Assembly: GCA_026389455.1 (NCBI GenBank)
Contig: JAPLHV010000180.1
Coordinates: 1-57,573 of the forward strand
From: Coprothermobacterota bacterium
GTDB lineage: Bacteria > Caldisericota > JANLFM01
Reading direction: 5' to 3'
DNA length: 57,573 nucleotides
Shown: positions 41,172 through 50,106 of the stretch, piece after piece
Position numbering within the stretch: the first letter of the stretch is position 1
Layout of the letters: every line of letters begins with the position of its first letter
Program-made: the position numbers and the translations under genes
The notes under the pieces: model-generated
Databases searched by the model: none
Seen by the model: only the letters and a program-made list of their open reading frames with translations
What the model was told of the DNA's origin: nothing

Positions 41172-43532
41172 ATGGATGCCCACGCGCTGAGAGTGCTGGA
41201 CTTTCACGAGATCGTGGAGAAGCTCCTGGAGTTGACCCTAACCCCTTACGGGCGGGAGATTGCCGAGAAGCTGACCCCCTCGATGAAGCTGGAGGAAGTG
41301 CAGAAGGGTTTGCAGGAAACAACCGAAGCCCGCGAGTGGCTGGATAAGTTTGGCGATTTCGGCTGGGGCGAGCTCTTTGACCTGCGCCCCGTCTTGGCGA
41401 AGTGCCGGGTGAGCGGGATGCTGGCACCCGAGGAGTTGCTCCACGTCAAATCCTTCCTCGTTCTCCTGCGCCAGATCAAGAACAAAATGATGGAAGCGCG
41501 GGCGTACGCCACTTTGACCGGTTTGGCCAAGGAGCTTCACGCCCTGCCATCTTTAGAGAAAGAGATTGAGAAGGCCATCGGACCGAACGGTGAGATTCTG
41601 GATGGCGCCTCCTTCGAGCTGTTGCGCTTTCGCAAGCAATCACGCTTGATCGAGAGCCGTCTGCGCGACAAGCTGCAGGATCTGATCGAATCTCCTTCGG
41701 TGCGCAAGCTGTTACAAGACCCCATCATCACCGTGCGAGACCAACGCTTTGTGATCCCAGTCAAACAGGAGTACAAGTCTCAGCTTCCCGGGGTGGTCCA
41801 CGACCGCTCTTCCTCCGGCCAAACCGTCTTTCTCGAGCCGTTGGCTACCCTCAATATCAACAACGAGCTGCGTGAGGTTCAACTGAAGATCAAGCAGGAA
41901 GAGGAGCGCATCCTCGTCGAGTTGACTGTCAAGGTGGGGGAGCTTGTTCCGGATTTTAACCGCTCTTTGCAGAATCTGGCCCGCCTCGATTTCATCTTCG
42001 CCAAAGCCCGTCTTTCCGACCTGCACAAGGCCAGCCCCCCACTTGTTTCGAACGGCGCTTTCCTTGAACTGTACAACGCTCGCCATCCCTTGTTGCGAGT
42101 GCCCGCTGTGCCGATCGGAATTGATGTGGGCGGCAAATTCCGCACCCTCGTGATTACCGGCCCTAACACCGGTGGAAAGACCGTCTCTTTAAAGACGGCC
42201 GGCCTGTTGATGCTGATGGCCCAAGCCGGTTTGCATATCCCGGCCTCTTCCCAGTCGCAGATCGGAATCTTCCAGAACGTCTACGCCGACATCGGCGACG
42301 AGCAATCGCTAGAGCAATCGCTTTCCACTTTCAGCTCCCACCTCTCCCAGATCGTCAAGATCATCAAAGAGGCCGAGCCCAATATGCTGATCTTGTTAGA
42401 TGAGCTGGGGGCGGGCACCGATCCGCGAGAAGGCGCCGCCCTGGGAACGGCGGTGTTGGAGTATTTCCATAACCGAGGGGTGCGCACCATCGTCTCTACT
42501 CACCATACCGAGTTGATCTCCTTCGCCTATACCCACAGTGACGCCCGCAACGCCTCACTGGAGTTCGATACTGAGACGCTTTCTCCGACTTACCGCATGA
42601 AGATGGGAGTGCCCGGCTCGAGTCACGCTTTCCTCATTGCCAAACGACTGGGCCTCTCCACAGAGGTGTTAGCCCAAGCCCAGACCTTCCTGACTGTCGA
42701 GCGCGAGCGCCTCGACGAGTTGATCACGCACCTGGAGGAGGAACGGCAGAAAGCTGAGATCGAGCGCAAAGGGGCCGAGGAGGCAAAATCGGAGGCAATC
42801 AAGCTGCGGGAGGAGTACAAGCAGCAGAGTGAGGAACTGAAGAAGAAGAAGAAAGAGATCCTCCGCTCTTCGTATGCCGAGGCGCAGAAAGTGGTCAACG
42901 ATACGCGCAGCCAGATGGAAGCTCTGCTGGAACAGTTGCGCCAGGAGAAACGACCCTCATCCCGCACCGTGGCCATCAAGAAGGAGATTGAGCAGGCACG
43001 GAACGAGGTCGGCGAGCAAGCGATGGACACCGACCGGCGCGGCCTGCCCGTGTCTCTTGCTAAGTTGCGGCCTGGAGAAGTAGTGTGGATCCCCCGCTTT
43101 AAGTCGCAGGGAGTGATCATCGAGATCGACCTTACTGCCGCCCGGGCACGGGTACAAGTGGGCACGATGCGGGCGTCGGTGACCGAGAAAGAGATTGAGG
43201 CGCTGGAAGGGGGAGAGCCGCTTTCCACTATGCGGGCCTCTCCTGCATTATCCGATGGGGATCGCCCTATCCTGGTGGCTCGACCCGACCTCTCTTGGAA
43301 GTTGGATTTGCATGGGGTACGAGTAGAAGACGCCTTGGTGACGCTGGATAAATACCTAGACGATGCCGTTCTGTCCAACTTCCCCTTCGTCTATATTCTT
43401 CACGGGCGGGGAACAGGAGCTCTGCGACAGGCCATCCGCCAACATCTCCGTTCGCATCCCTCGGTGTTGCGCTTCCGCATGGGGGAAGGGAATGAGGGCG
43501 GCGAGGGTGTCACCATCGTCTACCTGAAATAA
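41172..43532 (+). CDS. mutS2: MutS2 DNA-binding ATPase
   Basis: A 786-aa MutS2, a MutS-like protein that suppresses recombination and acts on branched DNA or stalled ribosomes. The start of the family (MDAHALRVLDFHEIVEKL) is clear; Walker A GPNTGGKT, Walker B LILLDELGAGTDP, a long coiled coil (about 515-625) and a C-terminal Smr domain (LDLHGVRVEDAL, HGRGTGALRQ). AAGGTGA precedes ATG 41172. The frame is open upstream to 41007 only across the mpg remnant. Confidence 0.95.
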   Translation: MDAHALRVLDFHEIVEKLLELTLTPYGREIAEKLTPSMKLEEVQKGLQETTEAREWLDKFGDFGWGELFDLRPVLAKCRVSGMLAPEELLHVKSFLVLLRQIKNKMMEARAYATLTGLAKELHALPSLEKEIEKAIGPNGEILDGASFELLRFRKQSRLIESRLRDKLQDLIESPSVRKLLQDPIITVRDQRFVIPVKQEYKSQLPGVVHDRSSSGQTVFLEPLATLNINNELREVQLKIKQEEERILVELTVKVGELVPDFNRSLQNLARLDFIFAKARLSDLHKASPPLVSNGAFLELYNARHPLLRVPAVPIGIDVGGKFRTLVITGPNTGGKTVSLKTAGLLMLMAQAGLHIPASSQSQIGIFQNVYADIGDEQSLEQSLSTFSSHLSQIVKIIKEAEPNMLILLDELGAGTDPREGAALGTAVLEYFHNRGVRTIVSTHHTELISFAYTHSDARNASLEFDTETLSPTYRMKMGVPGSSHAFLIAKRLGLSTEVLAQAQTFLTVERERLDELITHLEEERQKAEIERKGAEEAKSEAIKLREEYKQQSEELKKKKKEILRSSYAEAQKVVNDTRSQMEALLEQLRQEKRPSSRTVAIKKEIEQARNEVGEQAMDTDRRGLPVSLAKLRPGEVVWIPRFKSQGVIIEIDLTAARARVQVGTMRASVTEKEIEALEGGEPLSTMRASPALSDGDRPILVARPDLSWKLDLHGVRVEDALVTLDKYLDDAVLSNFPFVYILHGRGTGALRQAIRQHLRSHPSVLRFRMGEGNEGGEGVTIVYLK

Positions 43533-43588
43533 TGGCTCTTTCTCATCCCGAGTGGGTAAGGCGGTCAGAGGGGAAAAAGAGGTGTGCC

Positions 43589-43762
43589 ATGTGGAAGTCT
43601 GCTCAGGAGTCCTTATTCGAGAGAACCTTGCGACTTGACCCTCCTTGGAGGATCACAAAGATAGAGTTCCGTGAAGGCAAAGGGATCATCAAGGCAGACA
43701 ACAACAAGCTGGTAGGTCATCCACTTGAAATGAGAAGGAATCGTTTACAAACAAGTGCATAG
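43589..43762 (+). pseudogene. 5' remnant of an ISL3-type transposase gene
   Basis: A 57-codon ORF. MWKSAQESLFERTLRLDPPWRITKIEFREGKGIIKAD resembles the N-terminus of ISL3-family transposases (..L..ALGL..PW.V..V.FD...), then diverges and stops. No further transposase sequence or inverted repeats are visible between mutS2 and tyrS, so it is a decayed insertion sequence rather than a functional gene. The match is short, so the assignment is moderate. Confidence 0.5.
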
Positions 43763-43781
43763 ATCATAAGATGCGCATAAG

Positions 43782-44999
43782 ATGAAGACCCTTTCTGCCC
43801 GCGAACAATTCGAGATCCTATCCCAGGGCGTGCTGGACTTGGTCACGCCGGACGACCTGCTGGCCAAGCTGGAAAAGTCAAACCAGAGCGGTAAACCACT
43901 CCTGATCAAATACGGCGCTGATCCTTCCCGGCCGGATATCCATCTCGGCCATGCCGTCTGTTTTCTGAAGATGCGCCAGTTTCAAGACCTCGGCCATGAG
44001 GTGGTCTTTGTCATTGGTGATTTTACCGCTCGCATCGGCGATCCCTCCGGCCGTTCCGCCGTCCGCTCGCCACTCACCAAGGAAGAGGTGGAGGTCAACG
44101 CCCGCACTTACAAAGAGCAGGTGGACAAGATCCTCAATCCGGACAAAACGCGGGTGGTCTACAACGCCGATTGGCTGGAACCCCTCACCCTGCGAGAAGT
44201 AGTCAGGTTGGGAGCCCAGTTCACCGTAGCCCAGATGCTGGAGCGGGATGATTTCCAGAAGCGTTTTGCAGGCCAAGTGCCGATCTACTTACACGAATTC
44301 CTCTATGCTTTGATGGTAGCCTACGATTCGGTGGCTTTGAACTGCGATGTTGAAATGGGCGGGCATGACCAGCTCTTCAATTTCCTGGTGGGGCGTGACC
44401 TGATGAGGAGCTTTGGACAAGAACCGCAGGTTTGTTTAACGATGCCCATCCTGGAAGGCACCGACGGACAGGTAAAGATGAGCAAAAGCATGGACAACTA
44501 TATCGGGATCACTGACTCGCCTGAACAGATCTTTGGCCGGGTGATGTCGGTCCCGGACGAGGTGATGGGACATTACTGGACTTACCTCAACCTGGCCACG
44601 CCAGACGAGTGGGCACAATTGAAGGAGGGGATCGACAGGCAGGCCCTCCACCCGCGTTCGGTCAAGCTGGATCTGGCGCAACGGATTGTTTCCTGGTTGC
44701 ATTCAGCAGAAGAGGGGAAACACCGGCGGGAAGAGTTTGAGAAAGTCTTCACCCGCAAAGAGGCTCCTTCAGACATCAGTACACGCACTGTTTCCCTGCC
44801 GCTCGACCTGGCTTCTTTCCTGGTCAGCGAAGGCTTGGCGGAGTCCAAGTCGGAGGTGCGTCGCCTGCTCAAGCAAGCCGGCATCCGTTTGGACGAGCAG
44901 CCCCTTCCTTACAGCGAGCACCCAACTCTCGAACAATTTCGGGATGGGGCTGTCCTGCGCGTGGGGAAAAAGAAGTTCCTGCGTTTGCGAATAGCCTAG
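43782..44999 (+). CDS. tyrS: tyrosyl-tRNA synthetase
   Basis: A 405-aa class I tyrosyl-tRNA synthetase. HIGH motif HLGH (in DIHLGHAV), FVIGDFTARIGDPSGRS, the tyrosine-site region and KMSKS (VKMSKSMDN). An S4 RNA-binding domain lies at the C-terminus (LASFLVSEGLAESKSEVRRLLKQAGIRLD). The layout fits the TyrZ-like branch. No good ribosome site is seen before ATG 43782. Confidence 0.95.
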   Translation: MKTLSAREQFEILSQGVLDLVTPDDLLAKLEKSNQSGKPLLIKYGADPSRPDIHLGHAVCFLKMRQFQDLGHEVVFVIGDFTARIGDPSGRSAVRSPLTKEEVEVNARTYKEQVDKILNPDKTRVVYNADWLEPLTLREVVRLGAQFTVAQMLERDDFQKRFAGQVPIYLHEFLYALMVAYDSVALNCDVEMGGHDQLFNFLVGRDLMRSFGQEPQVCLTMPILEGTDGQVKMSKSMDNYIGITDSPEQIFGRVMSVPDEVMGHYWTYLNLATPDEWAQLKEGIDRQALHPRSVKLDLAQRIVSWLHSAEEGKHRREEFEKVFTRKEAPSDISTRTVSLPLDLASFLVSEGLAESKSEVRRLLKQAGIRLDEQPLPYSEHPTLEQFRDGAVLRVGKKKFLRLRIA

Positions 45000-45061
45000 G
45001 CAACTTTTACTCCTCCCTGCCATCTAATGGGGTAAGAAACCCCGAATAGACCGGAGGTCTA

Positions 45062-46531
45062 ATGGCTGGAGAGAGGATTCTTTCCTTTATTGATCAAGCC
45101 GTGCGGCGGGAGCGTCACGATTTCCTCCGCTATCATTTGCTGTGGGTTTTTGCCTTTACTTCCTTGGCACTTTTCCCTCTCCTCTTCCTGGCGCGTTTCC
45201 TGGAGTTCACCCCTCCTCCCTGGGCTTTCTTCCCCCTTTTCCTGCCGGGGGTATTGTATTTGCTTTCCAGAGCCCGCGGCCGGCTGCCGGGGGTCGCGGA
45301 GACGGCCTGGAAGGCTGACCGCTACTACAGCCTAGGGGAACAATTGATCACTGCCCGGGAGGCGTTGGCTCTGCCACAGCCCGGCCAGTTGGCGCTTCGC
45401 TTGGTCGATCTCACGGAGGAACGCTTAGCAGGATACGAATCGCTTCCCTGGCCGCGCCGCTGGCTGCGATGGCCATTGGCGCTGCTGTTGTCAGTCTTGG
45501 CGCTTTCCGTGTTGTTGATCTGGCTGCCTCCTTACCGCCTTCTTCGGGCTGAGCAATTAACGCCGCAATTGGTTGAACTAGCCCAACAATACGCACGGAT
45601 CCCCGGCCATGACCCAATCACCTATATGGAGCTGATCCAAGCCAAACGGGCGCTGGAAAAGGGGGATCTAGGGGAGGCGCGAAACCTCCTCGAGCAGGCT
45701 GCTGGCCGCCTGGAGGGAGAACAGCAACGAGACCGTGAAGGCCAATCAGCGCTGGCGGCCAGTCCCGACCTATCCTTCCTGGCCAAAGGGATGGAGGGCG
45801 ACCGAGCTGCCCTCAGCCAACTGGAGCAGCTTTCCACCCAAGAACAGTTACGGATGGCACAGGAGATCCAGCAGATGCTGGCCAACCTCCCCGAGGGAGC
45901 CTTGCGCACAGCGCTGCAGGATCTCGCTACATCTTTGCGTCAGAACGACACCTCACTGCTGAAGCGCACGCAAGCATTGGAGGAATTGCTGCCGCAAGAG
46001 CAAGCCTTGCTTTCCTCTCTCGGCCAAACCTTATCCCAGTTGGGCGGGAAAAGTGGGGGAGAGGGCGACCAAAGCGCTCAACTTCCCGGTGATCACCAGG
46101 CGGGAGCGGAGGGCCAGGTGCAACCAGCTTCCGGTTCGGGTACGCAAGGCGGCCTCTCCCAGGGCGAGATGGAGAGTGTACCAGCTTCCCAGCGGTACCA
46201 GAAAGCACCCCCCCAGATGGCAGCAGCCGGAGACCAGGGATTACTCTATGTTCCCCAGAACTCCCTGCCGGGGGCTGACAAGCTGCCGGGGGCTAGCATG
46301 CCGCTCCCTCCCGGAGGAACGCCACTCGTCCTGCCGCAGCAAGGCGAACCATCCTATCAGACCGGTCAACCGGGCGGGGAGACCGAAAATGCCCAACCAT
46401 TCCAAAACTACCGCGATGCCATGCCCCGCTACCAGCAACAAGCCGTTGAGCAGCTCACCCGCCAAGCTCTCCCCCCGGAGTTGGAGTCCTTGGTGCGATC
46501 CTATTACCTTTTCTTGGAGGATGCGCCGTGA
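45062..46531 (+). CDS. membrane/coiled-coil protein of the MoxR-VWA operon (DUF4175-like)
   Basis: A 489-aa protein. Two N-terminal helices (YHLLWVFAFTSLALFPLLFLA and PWAFFPLFLPGVLYLLSRA) and a third at about residue 140 (LALLLSVLALSVLLIWLP). A long Gln/Leu/Glu-rich helical part follows, then a Gly/Ser/Gln-rich linker. It resembles DUF4175-type proteins that head MoxR-VWA operons. At about residues 398-413 a 45-bp repeat block encodes NSLPGADKLPGASMP, an insertion like those in mpg. Overlaps the ATPase gene by 4 bases. Confidence 0.75.
   Translation: MAGERILSFIDQAVRRERHDFLRYHLLWVFAFTSLALFPLLFLARFLEFTPPPWAFFPLFLPGVLYLLSRARGRLPGVAETAWKADRYYSLGEQLITAREALALPQPGQLALRLVDLTEERLAGYESLPWPRRWLRWPLALLLSVLALSVLLIWLPPYRLLRAEQLTPQLVELAQQYARIPGHDPITYMELIQAKRALEKGDLGEARNLLEQAAGRLEGEQQRDREGQSALAASPDLSFLAKGMEGDRAALSQLEQLSTQEQLRMAQEIQQMLANLPEGALRTALQDLATSLRQNDTSLLKRTQALEELLPQEQALLSSLGQTLSQLGGKSGGEGDQSAQLPGDHQAGAEGQVQPASGSGTQGGLSQGEMESVPASQRYQKAPPQMAAAGDQGLLYVPQNSLPGADKLPGASMPLPPGGTPLVLPQQGEPSYQTGQPGGETENAQPFQNYRDAMPRYQQQAVEQLTRQALPPELESLVRSYYLFLEDAP
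46256..46300 (+). repeat. two-unit repeat within the DUF4175-like gene
   Basis: CAGAACTCCCTGCCGGGGGC, then TGACAA and GCTGCCGGGGGCTAGC: the same block as at 40835-40876 but undamaged, in frame. Confidence 0.92.
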
Positions 46532-47493
46532 CACCAGAACAGTTCAGCGAGAGAATGGCCTCGATCCGAAAAGAAGTGGAGAAGGCCATTGTCGGCCAGG
46601 AGGAGGTGGTCAGTCAACTGCTGCTCTGCTTGGTCGCCCAGGGACATGCTTTGATTGAAGGAGTCCCTGGCCTCGGCAAGACTTTGATGGTGCGCTGCCT
46701 GGCTCAGGCGCTTTCCCTCCGCTTTTCTCGCATTCAGTTCACTCCAGACTTGATGCCGGCCGATATTACCGGCACCCTGGTTCTGGAGGAGGAGGCCGGC
46801 AAGCGACAATTCCGTTTCCAGGAGGGGCCGGTCTTCGCCAACCTGGTCTTGGCCGATGAGGTTAACCGGGCCACTCCCAAGACACAATCGGCTCTGTTGG
46901 AGGCCATGCAGGAGAGCACGGTGACTGTTGCCGGCGCCACCCACCTCTTGCCGAGGCCTTTCTATGTCTTCGCTACTCAGAACCCGATCGAGATGGAAGG
47001 CACCTACCCGTTGCCTGAGGCGCAGTTGGATCGCTTTTTCTTGAAGATCCTCATCGAGTACCCCACCGATCGGCAGATGATCGAGATCTTGAACCGCACC
47101 ACGGGTTTGGAGACCCCTGCCATTCAGGCTGCCGCGGAGGCCAGCGATCTGTTGGCCATGCATCATCTAGCTCGCGAGGTGCCGGTGGCCCAGGCGGTTA
47201 ATCAGTACGCCGTCGAGCTGGTGGAGTCGACCCGGCCTCAGGATGGAAAAGCCGGGGAGATGGTGCGCCGCTTCGTGCGCTTCGGCGCCAGCCCACGGGG
47301 AGCCCAAGCTCTGATTATGGCCGGCAAAGTACGGGCGCTTAGCGAGGGGCGTTTCCACGTTTCCCGCCAGGATCTTCGCCAGGCAGCTCCTCCAACCTTG
47401 CGCCACCGCCTCTTGCTGAACTATGAGGCTCAGGTGGAAGGGATCTCCGCGGACCAAATACTGGGTCAGGTTATCACGCGTCTGGGAGACTAG
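46528..47493 (+). CDS. MoxR-type AAA+ ATPase
   Basis: A 321-aa MoxR ATPase: IVGQEEVV at the start of the AAA+ fold, Walker A EGVPGLGKT (about residues 47-55), Walker B VLADEVNRA, and the sensor ATQNPIEMEGTYPLPEAQLDRF. Closer to the standard MoxR/DUF58 pairs than the ATPase at 11766. It starts at GTG 46528, overlapping the previous stop. It should work with the DUF58 and VWA proteins encoded next. Confidence 0.95.
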   Translation: MTPEQFSERMASIRKEVEKAIVGQEEVVSQLLLCLVAQGHALIEGVPGLGKTLMVRCLAQALSLRFSRIQFTPDLMPADITGTLVLEEEAGKRQFRFQEGPVFANLVLADEVNRATPKTQSALLEAMQESTVTVAGATHLLPRPFYVFATQNPIEMEGTYPLPEAQLDRFFLKILIEYPTDRQMIEILNRTTGLETPAIQAAAEASDLLAMHHLAREVPVAQAVNQYAVELVESTRPQDGKAGEMVRRFVRFGASPRGAQALIMAGKVRALSEGRFHVSRQDLRQAAPPTLRHRLLLNYEAQVEGISADQILGQVITRLGD

Positions 47494-47494
47494 G

Positions 47495-48409
47495 GTGCCC
47501 CCAGAGACTGCCCTTTTTCCGGGTTTCAGCGATCTCTTTCTGCGCCGGCTGAGCCTGCTGCGCTTCCGCCCGCGGCCTGGAATCCCTGGGAAAGGGGCTG
47601 GGGAGCACCTCGTACGAAAGGGTGGCGCCTCGGTAGAGTTCTCTGATTTTCGAACCTACACCCACGGCGATGACTTCCGCTTGGTGGATTGGAACTCCTA
47701 CGCCCGACTCGATCGCCTCTTCGTCAAGGTCTTCCGCGATGAAGAAGGATTCGTCTTGCACTTGCTCTTGGACCGCTCCCGATCGATGGATTGGGGCCAG
47801 CCGAACAAGCTGCTCTTCGCCCGCCGCCTGGCTGCCGCTTTGGGCTATGTCGCTCTTTCCGCTTACAACTGGGCCACCGTCCAAACCCTCCCGGACGAGT
47901 TGACAGCTCGCGGCAGCGCGTCCCTTTTCCCCGAACACCGCGGTCGCCGGATGATCCCCGAGCTGTTCCGCTTCCTGCGAGACTTGCCCACCGGTGGAGC
48001 TTGTGAGTTGGGCGCCGTTCTGGCTGAGTATGCTAGAAAACATCGTCAACCAGGCTTGCTGGTGATCCTCAGCGATGCGCTTTCCCCGCGGGGCATCGAA
48101 GGGGGGATCAACCGTCTCCTTGCGCTTGGCCATCAACTGGTCTTCCTCCATCTGTTGGCGCCGGATGAGATCGCCCCCACCCGGGCAGGCGAGTTCGAGC
48201 TGGTCGACAGCGAGTGGGGAGACCGGCTGGAAGTGTCCCTAGATCGCTTTTCTCTGCGTACATTCGCCATCTTCTTTGAGCGTTGGCGGCGAAGCTTGCA
48301 GGACTACTGCCAGTCGCGAGGAGTGCTCTACTTTCTCCTTCCAACCTCTCTGTCGATCGAGGAAGTGGTCCTTCACCGGCTCCTCCAGCGAGGACTTCTC
48401 CAGGCATGA
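47495..48409 (+). CDS. DUF58-family protein
   Basis: A 304-aa DUF58 protein. GEHLVRKGGASVEFSDFRTYTHGDDFRLVDWNSYAR is the family signature, and DRSRSMDWG opens the VWA-like part. DUF58 proteins act with MoxR ATPases at the membrane. GTG 47495 is 2 bases after the ATPase stop with GGGAG upstream. It overlaps the next gene's ATG by 4 bases. Confidence 0.92.
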   Translation: MPPETALFPGFSDLFLRRLSLLRFRPRPGIPGKGAGEHLVRKGGASVEFSDFRTYTHGDDFRLVDWNSYARLDRLFVKVFRDEEGFVLHLLLDRSRSMDWGQPNKLLFARRLAAALGYVALSAYNWATVQTLPDELTARGSASLFPEHRGRRMIPELFRFLRDLPTGGACELGAVLAEYARKHRQPGLLVILSDALSPRGIEGGINRLLALGHQLVFLHLLAPDEIAPTRAGEFELVDSEWGDRLEVSLDRFSLRTFAIFFERWRRSLQDYCQSRGVLYFLLPTSLSIEEVVLHRLLQRGLLQA

Positions 48410-50106
48410 TCTGGGTTCAACCGCTCTTCCTGCTCTCCCTGGCCTCCATCTTGGCACTGATCTTCATCTATCTCCGCCACCCCCGGCGGATGCGAAAGAG
48501 CGTGTCTCAAGTTTTCCTTTACCTGCGAGCGCGTCGCGAACTGCTGACCCGCTTTACCCGCTGGCGCTTCTTGCGCAGCTTGATCCTGCTATTTCAGGCG
48601 CTGACGCTGGTCTTCCTCGGCCTTGCCGCCGCCGGCCCGCAGACCAACCTCTACCCTCTGGCCGGCCGTCGTTGCGCCTTGGTGCTGGATAACTCGCTCT
48701 CGATGATGGCGCAAGATCTCACTCCGGACCGTTTCCAGGTGGCGCGGGAGAAAGCCCGTCAACTGGCCGGGGAGCTGCTCCGGGGCAACAATCAAGTCTC
48801 CTTGTGGGCGCTCAATTCCAAGCCCGGATTGGTACTCGACTTCACCGATGAGCTACCCGAGCTCCTGCAAGCCATCGATAACTTGGCGCCGAGCTTCTTA
48901 TCACCGACGTCCGCTGACGACTTGCTCGCTCTTTTGGCCGCTCGCGCCACAGGAGAGGCTTTGGTGGTCTACGTACTCTCAGACTTTGCCTTGGAGCTTA
49001 CCCCGCGGCAGTACCCCAATCTGGAATTGCACTCCTTGGTTGTGGGAGAACCCTTGCCCAATTACGCCTTGGTCGGGTGCGCCCGCGAAGGAGAGTCCCT
49101 GTGGGTGAAGGTGGCCAACTTCAGCCCCGCTGCTCGAACCTTGCACCTGGTGGTCGACGATGGGCTAGCGCCTTTGCAGCGCGAGCTTCCGCTGGAGGCC
49201 ATGGAGACGGTAGATCTCTCCATTCTGGTCGTCGGAACCCCGTCTCTCTTGCGTGTTTCCATTCAGGAAGAGGATCTTCAGCCCTGGGACAACTTTCTCT
49301 TCCTGCCCCTCACCGCGCCCCCGCGGGTTCTCCTGGTGGGGACTTCCCGCTACCTGGCCGGCGCCCTGGAATCGGCTGGCTTTCATGTCGTCCAGGTAGG
49401 GCCGGAGGACTACCGCCCGGAGATTCCCGCCGACCTTCTAGTCTTCGAAGGAACGCTGCCATCGGAGCTTCCGACAAAACCTTTCTTCGTCATCCACCCG
49501 CCTCCCGGAAATGCCTTTTTTCCCTGGACGGGGACTGTCACGAGGCCCCTTCTGTGGGCAGAAACGTCCCCACTGCTGGATTATGTGGATCTCGCACGGG
49601 TTGCTTTCTGGGAAGCCCCGATCATCAAGCTCTCGCCGACCATGCGCCCGCTTCTGCGAAGCGCTCAAACAACGGTCTTGGCGGCCGGACAGCAGCAAGG
49701 AATACGCACCATCCTCCTCGGACCGAGCCTGACCCTTTCCAACTTGCCCCTGCTGCCAGCCTTCCCAGTCTTCCTCGCCCAAGCCATGCGCTGGCTTTCC
49801 GGCGACCCCCTTCCCAACCAACCCTTGGAGGAGGAAGCCCTCCTTCTTTCCCCGCTGGTGGCTGACTACGCTGGGGGAGGCGATCCCCCCGGCCTCTACG
49901 GCCGCCAAGCGGCAGACGGCCTGCGTCTCTTCGGAGTAGCCCCACTGGAACAACAGGAGGCGAACCTGATTCGCCACACCGAGCTGGAGGGCTTGGGCGG
50001 TGTCAACGAACAGCGTACGGCGCCTCGCGACTTGACGATTTTATTCCTTATGTTGGCCTTATTCTCCTTCCTCTTAGAAGAACTGCTGCGCCGCCGCTAT
50101 GATTGA
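48406..50106 (+). CDS. BatA-like VWA membrane protein
   Basis: A 566-aa protein. The N-terminus (two helices around RRMRKSVSQVFLYLRARREL) is the BatA/aerotolerance-regulator type. A VWA domain with the MIDAS motif DNSLSM follows at about residue 98. The C-terminal half is mixed beta/alpha with a final helix (LTILFLMLALFSFLLEELL). It shares an 8-base overlap with the next VWA gene. Probably part of one membrane complex with the ATPase and DUF58 protein. Confidence 0.88.
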   Translation: MIWVQPLFLLSLASILALIFIYLRHPRRMRKSVSQVFLYLRARRELLTRFTRWRFLRSLILLFQALTLVFLGLAAAGPQTNLYPLAGRRCALVLDNSLSMMAQDLTPDRFQVAREKARQLAGELLRGNNQVSLWALNSKPGLVLDFTDELPELLQAIDNLAPSFLSPTSADDLLALLAARATGEALVVYVLSDFALELTPRQYPNLELHSLVVGEPLPNYALVGCAREGESLWVKVANFSPAARTLHLVVDDGLAPLQRELPLEAMETVDLSILVVGTPSLLRVSIQEEDLQPWDNFLFLPLTAPPRVLLVGTSRYLAGALESAGFHVVQVGPEDYRPEIPADLLVFEGTLPSELPTKPFFVIHPPPGNAFFPWTGTVTRPLLWAETSPLLDYVDLARVAFWEAPIIKLSPTMRPLLRSAQTTVLAAGQQQGIRTILLGPSLTLSNLPLLPAFPVFLAQAMRWLSGDPLPNQPLEEEALLLSPLVADYAGGGDPPGLYGRQAADGLRLFGVAPLEQQEANLIRHTELEGLGGVNEQRTAPRDLTILFLMLALFSFLLEELLRRRYD

